Notes: generated by a model not told the origin, from the sequence alone. A stretch of DNA of 64,000 nt from an uncultured Cellulosilyticum sp. (GCA_934725855.1 CAKVCL010000002.1:112102-176101); one strand, 5' to 3'. Shown: positions 34,885 to 43,543, numbered from the stretch's first letter. Program-made: numbers and translations.

Positions 34885-35556
34885 GTGATCAAGGTACTAC
34901 TTGTTGAAGATCAGAGAGAGATTAGTGAAAATATTAGGTTGTATCTCAAAAATGATTTTGAGGTACAACCTGTTTTTGGTGGAGAAGATGCCCTTCTTTA
35001 TTTAAAAGCTTACACCTATGATTTAGTGATTTTAGATTTAATGTTGCCAGGAATAGATGGCATGAGTGTGCTGTCTTATATTGAAAAGGAAAAGCTAGAA
35101 ATTGGTGTGCTTGTTCTAACGGCTAAAGAAGATTTAGGAGATAAACTGAAAGCTTTTGAAAGAGGCGCTCAGGATTATCTGACTAAACCTTTTTTCATGG
35201 AGGAGTTAAAAGCACGCATGTATGTGATTTTAAAACGACTGGGAAAAATGGAAAATAAGAATGAACTAATTTTCTTAGAACTTAAGCTGAATTTGCAAAA
35301 AAGAAGGGCTTGGATCAAAGAAGAAGAGATAGAACTAAGTGAAAGGTTATTTAGTCTTTTAGAATATTTCTTACTTAACCAAGGTGTACTACTGTTTAAA
35401 GAGCAAATTTTTGCTAGAATTTGTGGATATGATAGTGAGGCTTCTACTGAAATTGTAGAAGTTTATATGAGTCAACTTAGAAAAAAGTTAAATTTTTATG
35501 GATATGGAAAGTATTTAAAAACTAAAAGAGGAATGGGTTATATATTAGAGGAATAA
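34885..35556 (+). CDS. Response regulator, OmpR/PhoB type
   Basis: The 223-residue regulator has an N-terminal receiver (acidic pair ED near residue 8, phospho-Asp in LVILDLMLPGIDG, Lys in YLTKPFF). The C-terminal winged helix has EIELSERLFSLLEYFL and RGMGYILEE. It lies 12 bases after the DHHW gene and 3 bases before its kinase, so it is in the MBOAT operon and may control it. The start is GTG with TAGGAGG upstream. Confidence 0.93.
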   Translation: MIKVLLVEDQREISENIRLYLKNDFEVQPVFGGEDALLYLKAYTYDLVILDLMLPGIDGMSVLSYIEKEKLEIGVLVLTAKEDLGDKLKAFERGAQDYLTKPFFMEELKARMYVILKRLGKMENKNELIFLELKLNLQKRRAWIKEEEIELSERLFSLLEYFLLNQGVLLFKEQIFARICGYDSEASTEIVEVYMSQLRKKLNFYGYGKYLKTKRGMGYILEE

Positions 35557-35559
35557 TCA

Positions 35560-36813
35560 ATGCGAAGAGATCTTTTTTCAACCACTAGAAAAAACATTAT
35601 AGTAATGAGTTTAGGTATGGTCATGGGAATGCTAATCGTGTTTGCACTTATTACACAAACACTATTTAGGATGAGTTTATTTAGTGATATAGACCAACAA
35701 CTATTAACTCATAAAAATATGATCATTAATGAGATGCATATTCAGTATTTAAAAGGAAAAGCAGTCGAAATTACCTTGCCATCACCTCTTTCCAAGGAGT
35801 TAATCAATTTTGTATGGCAAGAGGGGGAATTAGTAAAGGAAAGTCCTCACCCCTATAAGGGAACACATGCTTATCCTGTTTTCCCTAAAACAGACGAAAT
35901 CGTAACGATTCAGAATGGAACGCATGTCTATAGAGGCATTGAGTTTACACATAAAGGCGTATCGGTTCAAGTATTACTAAGTGTAGACTCACAAATTCAT
36001 GCCCTTAAGCAATTAAGAAAAGCATTAGTCATTACTTTTTTAGCCTTTACTTTAGTAGGGCTTTGGACTGCCTATATTTTGGCGAAGATTGCCCTTAAAC
36101 CACTGTACAAAGCTTATCATAAGCAAGCCGAATTTATTCAAGATGCCTCTCATGAGATGAGAACACCGCTTGCTATCTTAAGAGGGAAGATTGAATTGCT
36201 TGTAAGAACGCCTAAAGACAGCATTGAAGCCCATTATCATGAATTAGCGAGTATGATGAGTGAATTAAGCGGGTTAGAAAAACTTAATAAAGATCTACTA
36301 CTTTTGTCAAAGGAAGATATGCAAGGAATCATTGAGGCCGAACCCATTTATTTGGAAACCTTTATTGATGAGATTTTAGAGTTTTATAAAGACGTTGGGA
36401 AGCTACATGATGTGAGCGTAGTAGGTCAGTACCAAGAAGAACAGAAAGAAAGAATTGTCTATTGGGATAAAGTAAAAGTTAAAAGGTGTATAAGCATTCT
36501 TTTAGAAAATGCCATTAAATATTCACATGCTAAAGGAAAGGTTATCCTAAGTGTACAGATAGAAGAAAGAATGATTGACGTTCAAGTGATAGATGAAGGT
36601 ATAGGCATAAGACAGGAGATGTTATCGCAGATATTTAATCGTTTTTATCGAAGTAATGAAGTGCGTGCATCAGGAGTAGAGGGAAATGGCATAGGACTAA
36701 GTTTATTGCAGTCTTTAGCTTATACCATGGGGATAAAAATTCACGTAAAATCCGAGTATGGAAAAGGAAGCTGTTTTTCTTTACGTCTTCCTAAAAAAAT
36801 GAAAAGCAAATAG
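35560..36813 (+). CDS. Sensor histidine kinase
   Basis: A 417-residue kinase. There are two transmembrane helices (residues 13-38 and about 148-170) around an extracellular sensor of about 110 residues. The H-box is FIQDASHEMRTPLAILRG, the N-box is LLENAIKYSH, and the G1 and G2 boxes are DEGIGI and GNGIGLSLLQSLA. There is no clear long HAMP domain. It is the partner of the response regulator 3 bases upstream. The signal is likely an envelope condition, by inference from the operon. Confidence 0.93.
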   Translation: MRRDLFSTTRKNIIVMSLGMVMGMLIVFALITQTLFRMSLFSDIDQQLLTHKNMIINEMHIQYLKGKAVEITLPSPLSKELINFVWQEGELVKESPHPYKGTHAYPVFPKTDEIVTIQNGTHVYRGIEFTHKGVSVQVLLSVDSQIHALKQLRKALVITFLAFTLVGLWTAYILAKIALKPLYKAYHKQAEFIQDASHEMRTPLAILRGKIELLVRTPKDSIEAHYHELASMMSELSGLEKLNKDLLLLSKEDMQGIIEAEPIYLETFIDEILEFYKDVGKLHDVSVVGQYQEEQKERIVYWDKVKVKRCISILLENAIKYSHAKGKVILSVQIEERMIDVQVIDEGIGIRQEMLSQIFNRFYRSNEVRASGVEGNGIGLSLLQSLAYTMGIKIHVKSEYGKGSCFSLRLPKKMKSK

Positions 36814-36845
36814 GAGTATGTGATTTGCTTAAGACATACACTATG

Positions 36846-36881
36846 ATGCCTCAAATAGCGTATACTATGTTGAGGCATTTT
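36846..36881 (+). terminator. Terminator of the MBOAT/two-component operon
   Basis: The stem pairs atgcctcaa with ttgaggcat, with inner ATAG/CTAT pairing, and is followed by TTTA. Confidence 0.65.
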
Positions 36882-36971
36882 ATGTTACCATAAAGGCATT
36901 TTAATGAGAAAAGTTTTTTTAGGAAGAAAAAAAGTTTATTTTATTGTATAATAAAAATGTAAGTGGATTAA

Positions 36972-38627
36972 ATGAGAGTAGGTACGAGACCAATGAGAAA
37001 AAAAGTAATCGTTTTATTATTTTTATGTATCATAAGTTGTGTGCCCTTTATTTGCTTAGGGCAAGATATAAAACCAGTTGCTAAGTTTAGTTTTGAGAAG
37101 GAAGCCTTTGAACAAAATGAACCGATTACAGCTATCGAAGAAAGTTACAGTCCAATTGGAAATAAAATTACTAAAAGAGAGTGGCAATGCACGATAAAGG
37201 GCAAAAAAAAGACGAGTGCCAATTTGACTAATTTGTTAAGTAATGCCCCTCTTGGAAAAATAGAAGTTTTTTTAAGAGTAAAAGATAGTAATGGTAATTG
37301 GAGTGATTGGGTCAGTCAAAAAATTACCATTACAAAACCTGTTCCAATTCAAATCACAGAATTTAAGTCGGAGCAGGCAACATATGCTATAGGAGAAAAA
37401 TTACAACTTACTTATACATATGATAACCCAAACGATTTAGAAATTAAAAGCCAAAGATGGCGTTATAAGAATTTATCGACTAATGGGAAGCTAATTTCTA
37501 GTAAACCTAAGTATTTTAAGAAGAATGGTGTGTATGAAGTTTCACTAGAATTACAAGATGAATGGGGAAATTGGTCAAATAAAGTGAGTTGTAAAGTGAA
37601 CGTATCTAATAAAGTGATTGAAAGAAATGAGCATTATTTATTTGAAAAAGGTAAGCAAGGGGACTTAATTGATAATTATATTGACAGTGATTATAATGAT
37701 TTTAGTCCAGCAAGTGTTGTTTCAGTTGTAGATATTCCAGGAACACTTATTATGAGTAATTCACCTGAAACCGTTAATGAAAGCGGTATTTTATACAGAG
37801 ATACGACGACAGGGATAGGAAGAATCATTGTGCACCATGTAAACAATACACCTTATGCAAAGAAATTTATGATTGTAGTTTCAAATCCAGGTCAAGAGGT
37901 TGTCTCATTAAGTACGTGCAATAATGCTATAAAAGGGCCTAGTAAACATACTTTACCACTAGGGCAGGAAGCAGTTAGTCAGTATTTAACAGGAACCCCT
38001 GCTAAATCATATACTATTAAGCCAGGGGAGATGACTTGCGTTTATGATAGTTCTAAAATAAAAAGCTGGAAAAAGGGTGAAGTGATTACAGGAACACTTG
38101 ATTTTGACAGCACAGGTGAAGTGACATGGCAAATCATTATGATGGATGAAAATTCTAAGATGGAAAATATCTCTAAGCTAAAGATTTTAGATAGAGACGT
38201 ACACGATCGAGGGACATTTAATGTGATTGAAAGACAATATGTCTTAGATTTAAATGACGCCAAGGAATCACTTAAGTTGGTATTAGGAAAAGAAAAAGAA
38301 GAGTGGCTACAAGGTATAGATGCGATTACAGGAGAAGCTAGTAGAGATGGTGGAAATTATGGTGTGCCTATTAAGATTGTTATTAAGAACAATGAAGATA
38401 TAGGGATTATTGCAAATGCAAGGGGTGGTTATATTCAAGGAGCATTAAAATGGAACAAGTCAAAAATATTTAATATACCTGATGAAGGCTTTTTAAGTTC
38501 TAAAACCGTAGCAGCTTATGTGGGGACAGTGCCAGCTAATTCAGCAAATGAAATTGTATATATGCTCCCTAATGGTTCCTCAGCACCTATTCTATTTGGA
38601 TTTATACCTAAGAGTTTATGGAAATAA
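36972..38627 (+). CDS. Secreted protein with PKD-like domains
   Basis: A 551-residue protein with a signal peptide (KKVIVLLFLCIISCVPFICLG). Two PKD/Ig-like domains follow, at about residues 33-118 and 125-218. Each contains a repeat-like ending: RVKDSNGNWSDWVSQKITI and LQDEWGNWSNKVSCKVNV. The C-terminal 330 residues are beta-rich and not recognised. No sortase signal or cell-wall repeat is seen. The start could be the ATG at 36972 or the in-frame ATG at 36993; neither has a strong site. A TATAAT lies at 36947-36952. An isochorismatase-like gene begins 14 bases downstream. Confidence 0.65.
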   Translation: MRVGTRPMRKKVIVLLFLCIISCVPFICLGQDIKPVAKFSFEKEAFEQNEPITAIEESYSPIGNKITKREWQCTIKGKKKTSANLTNLLSNAPLGKIEVFLRVKDSNGNWSDWVSQKITITKPVPIQITEFKSEQATYAIGEKLQLTYTYDNPNDLEIKSQRWRYKNLSTNGKLISSKPKYFKKNGVYEVSLELQDEWGNWSNKVSCKVNVSNKVIERNEHYLFEKGKQGDLIDNYIDSDYNDFSPASVVSVVDIPGTLIMSNSPETVNESGILYRDTTTGIGRIIVHHVNNTPYAKKFMIVVSNPGQEVVSLSTCNNAIKGPSKHTLPLGQEAVSQYLTGTPAKSYTIKPGEMTCVYDSSKIKSWKKGEVITGTLDFDSTGEVTWQIIMMDENSKMENISKLKILDRDVHDRGTFNVIERQYVLDLNDAKESLKLVLGKEKEEWLQGIDAITGEASRDGGNYGVPIKIVIKNNEDIGIIANARGGYIQGALKWNKSKIFNIPDEGFLSSKTVAAYVGTVPANSANEIVYMLPNGSSAPILFGFIPKSLWK

Positions 38628-38641
38628 AGGAGAGATAGAAC

Positions 38642-39130
38642 ATGAAAATTATTTTATTAGTGGATTTACAAGAAGGGTACATGAATGATAAATTAAGGAA
38701 ACTCGCAAAGGATATTGAAAAGCATGTCAAAAACTTTGATTATGATTTAGTCATTGCGACACGTTTTATTAGTAAAAATGACTCACTCCATCAATCAGAC
38801 ATTTATGTTAAAGATATGACGGTGTTTAGTAGTAAGGCTAAACTAGTTGAGTCCATTGAAAAAATATCAGATTTTGTATTGATGAAATCTACTTATTCAA
38901 GTTTAACAGAAGATGTATATAAATTATTGGAAAAAAACAAAGTTGAGCAGGTATATTTAGCAGGCGTTAATACAGAAACGAGCATTTTAGCAACAGCTTT
39001 TGATTTATTTGATAGAGGCATTAGACCAGTTATTTTATCTCATTTATGTAATACAGTCAATGGAGATGAAATCAATCAGGCAGCACTAGACATATTAAAA
39101 ATCGCAGTAGGGGATCAATGCATTTTATAG
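38642..39130 (+). CDS. Isochorismatase-fold protein lacking the catalytic Cys
   Basis: The 162-residue protein has the cysteine hydrolase (isochorismatase/nicotinamidase) fold. Asp8 in LLVDLQEGY and Lys82 in VLMKSTYSS match two residues of the catalytic triad. The third, normally Cys in GVxTDxCV, reads AGVNTETSILATA, with Ser114 in the Cys position. The cis-peptide-type Gly-Val is retained. Activity by the usual thioester route is therefore unlikely. It starts with AAGGAGAG upstream, 14 bases after the secreted PKD-like gene. The substrate is unknown. Confidence 0.8.
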   Translation: MKIILLVDLQEGYMNDKLRKLAKDIEKHVKNFDYDLVIATRFISKNDSLHQSDIYVKDMTVFSSKAKLVESIEKISDFVLMKSTYSSLTEDVYKLLEKNKVEQVYLAGVNTETSILATAFDLFDRGIRPVILSHLCNTVNGDEINQAALDILKIAVGDQCIL

Positions 39131-39142
39131 AAAATGAGAATT

Positions 39143-39206
39143 AAAAAAGTGTAGCATTATTTAGAAGAACCAAGGATTGTAAAATCTAAATAAGCTCCAC
39201 TTTTTA
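39143..39206. terminator. Bidirectional terminator between convergent genes
   Basis: Long imperfect arms (aaaaagtgtagcattattta and taaataagctccacttttt) with A and T tracts at the ends separate the + strand isochorismatase-like gene from the minus-strand repair pair. Confidence 0.75.
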
Positions 39207-39208
39207 TT

Positions 39209-39949
39209 TTAACGAACTTCTATTAAGTGCTTATAATACCGTTTCGGCATCCAAGAATTTTGTAATCTTGGATTTTTTCTTGCTTCAATAGTAGTGGCTT
39301 TATAGTAAGTTCTAAATAAAGCTTCAAATCGGTCAGTTATTTCAGCCTCAGCAAGCTGAGTGGATTCTTCAGGGGACAAATAACGGATATAAATATCTTT
39401 TTGATCGTAGATAATAGCAGAGCGTCTTTTCTGGTCATGAATGATAAAATTTTGGTCAGAAAAGCGTTTTTTAAAATGTCCCATCAGAAGGGGAAGAATA
39501 TTATGATCTGGCTCAATCGCTGCATAAAAAGTAAGAGGAGCAATTTCTTTAAAACGAATAAAACCAAGAAAACGATGAACCTCAGTCCACACTCTTTTGC
39601 AAATTAAATCCACAAGACGGATACAATCGTTGTTTTTGGCAAGATTAATAGAATTACCATATCGGTAACATAGCTTGAGATAGTTAAAGCCTAAAGTATC
39701 CGCACCTTCCTCTTCACTTAAAAAAAGATGATATAGGTGATCTAATGTAGAAAAAGAAAGTTTAGTAATAATGCTATCGGAGACTCGTTCTGCCTTATCT
39801 TCTTCAGTAGGGATAAATTTCGTAGTTGAAAGAAGAGAAGGAGAATAGGTAGGTTCCTTAAAAAGCCTCACTTCTTCTTTTTGGGGATAGGCATAAAATA
39901 TAGCCGTTAAATAACCACTAAAACTTTCATCATATAAATAATCAATCAT
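39209..39949 (-). CDS. TIGR03915/DUF4130 family DNA-metabolism protein
   Basis: A 246-residue protein. Its start MIDYLYDESFSGYLTAIFYAY and later HRFLGFIRFKEIAPLTFYAAIEPDHNILPL match the DUF4130 family, members of which are paired or fused with uracil-DNA-glycosylase-like regions and with a radical SAM protein. The radical SAM partner lies 18 bases upstream in the same operon. A role in DNA modification or repair is the usual inference, supported here by a LexA box at the operon promoter. Confidence 0.85.
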   Translation of the reverse strand: MIDYLYDESFSGYLTAIFYAYPQKEEVRLFKEPTYSPSLLSTTKFIPTEEDKAERVSDSIITKLSFSTLDHLYHLFLSEEEGADTLGFNYLKLCYRYGNSINLAKNNDCIRLVDLICKRVWTEVHRFLGFIRFKEIAPLTFYAAIEPDHNILPLLMGHFKKRFSDQNFIIHDQKRRSAIIYDQKDIYIRYLSPEESTQLAEAEITDRFEALFRTYYKATTIEARKNPRLQNSWMPKRYYKHLIEVR

Positions 39950-39967
39950 AAATACCCTCCTTGTCTT

Positions 39968-41392
39968 TTATAATTCACCTGTTAAAGCACTTATCCCATC
40001 ATCTAACAAAACAGAATGCTTATCAATAGGTTGAGAAGTATAAGCAACTTGAGATAAACTAGGTAAAGCATGTGATGAAGAATCCTCAAATGGTAAGATA
40101 AGCGAAGAGGACGAAGTAGAAGATTGATTTGGAGTAGGTAAGGCAGAAAACAAATTGAGCTGTTCATAAGGTAGGCTTTCTAGAGCTAAATAATGGCTTG
40201 GAACGAGTTTGTTACGAATTTTAGCTTCATCAAGTTCTACTTGACCATAGTATTTAGTATTACAAGTAATAAAATACTGAGCACGTTTAAGTACAATACC
40301 TAGTTTTTTTAAGTCATCAAAGTGCAAAGGGGAAATCCTACGGCTACTTATAATTTTTTTGGCACCTTTTACACCAATGCCAGGTACACGAAGTAGCATT
40401 TGATAAGAGGCTTTATTAATCTCAATGGGGAAAAGATGAAGATTATTAAGTGCCCAGGAAGTTTTGGGGTCTAAATGGATGTCAAACTGAGGGTGTTTAT
40501 CATCTAATAGTTCATTGGCTTTGAAACCGTAATAACGCAAAAGCCAATCCCCTTGATAAAGGCGATGTTCTCTAAGGGTAGGAGGAGTGAGCAAATCAGG
40601 TAAATTTTTGCCTTTATTGACAGGGGTATAAGCTGAATAATAGACGCGTTTTAAACTGTATTTCTCATAGAGCTTTTCACTCAAGGAAAGAATGTTTAAG
40701 TCTGAATCAGGTGTGGCACCAATGATAAGCTGTGTACTTTGACCCGCTGGCACGAAGGAAGGTGCATTTTTATATTTCTTGCGGTCTTCTAAATGAATGA
40801 GTTGATTTTGCTTAATATCCTTCATTGGTTTAAAGATTGCTTCTTTTTTCTTATCAGGGGCTAAGAGTTTTAAAGAAGCATCTGAAGGCAGCTCAATATT
40901 GACACTCATACGATCCACGTAAAGGCCTGCCTCATGAATCAAATCTTCATGAGCACCAGGAATGGCTTTAAGATGAATATATCCACCAAAATGATATTCG
41001 CTGCGAAGCTTTTTAACTACTTGCAGGAGCATTTCCATCGTATGATCAGGACTTTTAATGATAGCAGAACTTAAAAAAAGACCTTCAATATAGTTGCGAC
41101 GATAAAAGTTAATGGTTAGATTAGCAATTTCATCTACGGTGAAAGCAGTACGCTTTACATCATTAGAGCGCTTATTTACACAATAAGCACAATCATAAAT
41201 GCAGTAATTGGTCATGAGAATTTTAAGAAGGGAAATGCATCTGCCATCAGGCGTGAAGCTATGACAAATACCAGCTGCTTCTGTTGAACCTAATTGACCA
41301 GATACACTTTTTCTTTTGGAGCCAGAAGTTGAACAAGAAACATCATATTTAGCTGCATCAGAGAGAATACGTAATTTCTCTTGAAGTTCCAT
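39968..41392 (-). CDS. Radical SAM DNA modification/repair protein (TIGR03916)
   Basis: The 474-residue protein has the radical SAM cluster motif CIYDCAYC (Cys-x3-Cys-x2-Cys) in MTNYCIYDCAYCVNKR, a TIM-barrel domain, and a C-terminal helix-hairpin-helix DNA-binding motif (LLRVPGIGVKGAKKIISS). This matches the radical SAM family always found with TIGR03914/03915 partners. Its C-terminus has a Ser-rich low-complexity stretch (TPNQSSTSSSSLILPF). It is first in a two-gene operon behind a promoter with an adjoining LexA box. The lesion handled is not known. Confidence 0.92.
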   Translation of the reverse strand: MELQEKLRILSDAAKYDVSCSTSGSKRKSVSGQLGSTEAAGICHSFTPDGRCISLLKILMTNYCIYDCAYCVNKRSNDVKRTAFTVDEIANLTINFYRRNYIEGLFLSSAIIKSPDHTMEMLLQVVKKLRSEYHFGGYIHLKAIPGAHEDLIHEAGLYVDRMSVNIELPSDASLKLLAPDKKKEAIFKPMKDIKQNQLIHLEDRKKYKNAPSFVPAGQSTQLIIGATPDSDLNILSLSEKLYEKYSLKRVYYSAYTPVNKGKNLPDLLTPPTLREHRLYQGDWLLRYYGFKANELLDDKHPQFDIHLDPKTSWALNNLHLFPIEINKASYQMLLRVPGIGVKGAKKIISSRRISPLHFDDLKKLGIVLKRAQYFITCNTKYYGQVELDEAKIRNKLVPSHYLALESLPYEQLNLFSALPTPNQSSTSSSSLILPFEDSSSHALPSLSQVAYTSQPIDKHSVLLDDGISALTGEL

Positions 41393-41461
41393 TTTATCAC
41401 CTTATTTCTTTAGATTATAAATGCTTTACTATGATTTATAGAAATGAATAAGTTTCATTTA

Positions 41462-41475
41462 CGAACATATGTTCT
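41462..41475 (-). promoter_or_regulatory. LexA/DinR operator
   Basis: CGAACATATGTTCT matches the Gram-positive SOS box CGAACRNRYGTTYG at 13 of 14 positions, with an intact palindromic GAAC-N4-GTTC core. It directly abuts the -10 of the radical SAM operon, where a repressor would block transcription. Confidence 0.85.
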
Positions 41476-41504
41476 ATTATAATTTAGAAGGATAGAGATT
41501 TCAA
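41476..41504 (-). promoter_or_regulatory. Promoter of the radical SAM/DUF4130 operon
   Basis: On the minus strand TTGAAA is followed after exactly 17 bases by a perfect TATAAT. The LexA box begins at the next base and covers the expected transcription start. Confidence 0.8.
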
Positions 41505-41687
41505 GTGATAAAACAGAAAAATTAAAAATAAGTGTAGATTTTTATTTGTAAAGTCTCCATAGCTATAAAGAAAAAGTTAAAAAAGTCGATATAAATGACA
41601 AATAAAGATAATAAAATAGACTTTATAAAAGAAAGGATGAGGTTAAGTGGTTATGTTTATGACATAAAGAGCAAAGAGGTGATTACT

Positions 41688-42041
41688 ATGGTAAACAGAA
41701 TAAATGAAGTATTAGGTGGATTATATTATGTAGATCAAGCTGATAAAGCAGCAAGACCGACTCAAGTTGATAAAACTTTTAAGAGTTTTGAAAGAGAGCG
41801 GGTTGAAAAGATACAAAGGATTACAAATTTAGGTCGCTTAAGTGAACAAGAAAAACAACAAAAACCTAATGAATTTTTAAAGACCGAAATCGTTGAAGAG
41901 GAACAAGGGAAAAAATCAGTTGTGCTGACAACGAATCAATATGGTTATAGACAAATTAACTTAACAGGAGAAAAAAGCGAAGAAGAATTTAGTCTTTTAA
42001 ATCCTTTAAAAGTTAAAGCAGCTTATTTTGAGGATGAATGA
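41688..42041 (+). CDS. Small hypothetical protein
   Basis: About 117 residues starting MVNRINEVLGGLYYVDQADK, highly charged and without a signal peptide. Not recognised. I chose the ATG at 41688 because GAGGTG lies upstream; an open frame continues back to an ATG at 41595, which has no clear site but may encode a longer form. It is followed by a terminator. A flagellar or regulatory role cannot be supported. Confidence 0.5.
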   Translation: MVNRINEVLGGLYYVDQADKAARPTQVDKTFKSFERERVEKIQRITNLGRLSEQEKQQKPNEFLKTEIVEEEQGKKSVVLTTNQYGYRQINLTGEKSEEEFSLLNPLKVKAAYFEDE

Positions 42042-42112
42042 TAGAAGAAAGCTTAATAACATTAGAAAATAATGAAAAGAGGTCAAAAGAAAAAATGAAT
42101 AAAAATATGATA

Positions 42113-42160
42113 TAAAGTTCTCTGAGTTACTGAAAGGGTAGTAGCTTAGAGGACTTTTTA
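42113..42160 (+). terminator. Terminator after the small hypothetical gene
   Basis: The stem pairs aaagttctctgagttact with agtagcttagaggacttt, with several G-U pairs, and is followed by T5. Confidence 0.75.
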
Positions 42161-42265
42161 ATTGCTTTAAAAAAGTAAGGCAAAAATACTATAGTCTAAA
42201 ATATAAAATGGGTATAATAAATATGAGTGATTTTATTGACTAATTTTTGTAATGAGTGTACTTTA

Positions 42266-42295
42266 TTGACAAGAGTTAACATAATCCATTATAAT
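42266..42295 (+). promoter_or_regulatory. Promoter of the licT-like gene
   Basis: A perfect TTGACA, 18 bases and a perfect TATAAT. The leader then has a short inverted repeat, CATTTGA (42334-42340) / TCAAATG (42365-42371), enclosing a T-rich tract. No classic RAT sequence is evident in the 350-base gap 42042-42391. Confidence 0.65.
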
Positions 42296-42391
42296 TATTT
42301 TAAGAAAAAGAGAATATAATATAACTTAGTAGGCATTTGAGTGCTAGGGGTATTTTTTTATTTTTCAAATGAGGTGCGAAAGGACAGTAAA

Positions 42392-43237
42392 ATGAAAATA
42401 AAAAAAGTCTTGAATAATAATGTCGCCATTGCCATTAATAAGCAAGGTGAAGAGATGGTTATTATGGGGAAGGGATTAGCCTTTCAAAAGAAAGCTGGAG
42501 ATGAGGTGAGTAAAGAGCAAATTGAAAAGCATTTTTGTTTAAAAGATACCTCAGTAAATGACAAGCTCGGAAAATTGATTGCTGATATTCCAATAGAACA
42601 TCTTACCTTGTCAGAAGAGATTATTCAGTATGCCATGACAAGCTTGAAAAAAGAGCTAGATGAAACGATTTATTTGACACTCACGGATCATATTCACTTT
42701 GCCATTATAAGACATAGGCAAAATCAGATGGTGATGAACAAGCTGGCATGGGAGGTCAAAAAGTTTTATAAAGAAGAATATAAAATTGGAATTTATGCCA
42801 TTGAATTAATCAATAAGAGATTAGGGACGCATTTGCCACAAGATGAGGCTGCCAATATTGCACTTCATATAGCAAATGCCGAGGCGCATGAATCCATGTC
42901 CATTACATTAGATATTATTAAGATTGTTGAAGACATCTTAAATATTGTGAAATATTATTTTATCATTGACTTTGATGAAGAATCATTAGATTATTTTAGA
43001 TTTCTAACACATATTAAGTTTTTTGCACAACGTTTGCTGAATAAAGAAGTCGTGGAAGCATCTAATGATGAGCTATTTGAGATTATGAAGGAAAAAATAC
43101 CTGAAGCATATGAGTGTACGGTAAAGATAAAAAGATATATAGAAAAATATTATGACTATGTGGTCAATAATGATGAGATGATGTATTTAATGCTACACAT
43201 TAATCGGCTTGTACAAGGAGATAAATTAATTAAATAA
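42392..43237 (+). CDS. BglG/LicT-family transcription antiterminator
   Basis: About 281 residues. An N-terminal CAT RNA-binding domain (MKIKKVLNNNVAIAINKQGEE and GKGLAFQKKAGDEV) is followed by two PRD domains. The PRD phosphorylation histidines appear intact: LTDHIHFAI and ALHIANAEAH in PRD1, FLTHIKFFAQRL and LMLHINRL in PRD2. Such proteins, when controlled by PTS phosphorylation, bind a RAT hairpin and prevent termination in sugar operons. The start at 42392 has GAAAGGAC upstream; an ATG/TTG further upstream would encode a non-homologous tail. No PTS or beta-glucosidase genes lie next to it. Confidence 0.92.
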   Translation: MKIKKVLNNNVAIAINKQGEEMVIMGKGLAFQKKAGDEVSKEQIEKHFCLKDTSVNDKLGKLIADIPIEHLTLSEEIIQYAMTSLKKELDETIYLTLTDHIHFAIIRHRQNQMVMNKLAWEVKKFYKEEYKIGIYAIELINKRLGTHLPQDEAANIALHIANAEAHESMSITLDIIKIVEDILNIVKYYFIIDFDEESLDYFRFLTHIKFFAQRLLNKEVVEASNDELFEIMKEKIPEAYECTVKIKRYIEKYYDYVVNNDEMMYLMLHINRLVQGDKLIK

Positions 43238-43280
43238 AGGTTAGAAGCTTGAGGGAGGAGCTTCTAACCTTTATTTTTTT
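43236..43280 (+). terminator. Terminator of the licT-like gene
   Basis: The stem pairs aaaggttagaagct with agcttctaaccttt, a 9-base loop, then T7. Confidence 0.85.
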
Positions 43281-43329
43281 GTAATGAGAGGTTAGGAATA
43301 AATTGGAAGATAAAAATTAAGGTAAAAAG

Positions 43330-43357
43330 TTGCATAAAATGTTAAAAAGTGTATAAT
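43330..43357 (+). promoter_or_regulatory. Promoter of the CAP-domain gene
   Basis: TTGCAT, 16 bases, perfect TATAAT. It gives a leader of about 180 bases. Confidence 0.6.
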
Positions 43358-43431
43358 AAGTATTACGAAGTTGTTACAAGAGTTAATTAAATTGTAATAG
43401 TTTTGTTCGAATAGCAGGAGCTATTTGTTAG

Positions 43432-43459
43432 GATTCAATCCAAATTGATTCAATCCAAA
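43432..43459 (+). repeat. 13-bp tandem direct repeat in the CAP gene leader
   Basis: GATTCAATCCAAA occurs at 43432-43444 and again at 43447-43459, a 15-base period. A small inverted repeat, GACTG-N5-CAGTC, lies at 43480-43494. It could be a regulator or RNA site in the untranslated leader. Confidence 0.6.
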
Positions 43460-43543
43460 AGCATTCACTTATGACAAAGGACTGATAAACAGTCAGTAAA
43501 TGAAGTGAAAATAAAAGATGTAGAAGATAAGAGGAGAATAATC

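Noticed and set aside
42341-42391. N-terminal extension of the licT-like protein
   Set aside because: The extra residues do not belong to the CAT domain; the ATG at 42392 has a proper ribosome site.
43432-43459. Short direct repeats considered as a CRISPR array
   Set aside because: Only two copies with a 2-base gap; no spacers and no cas genes in the window.
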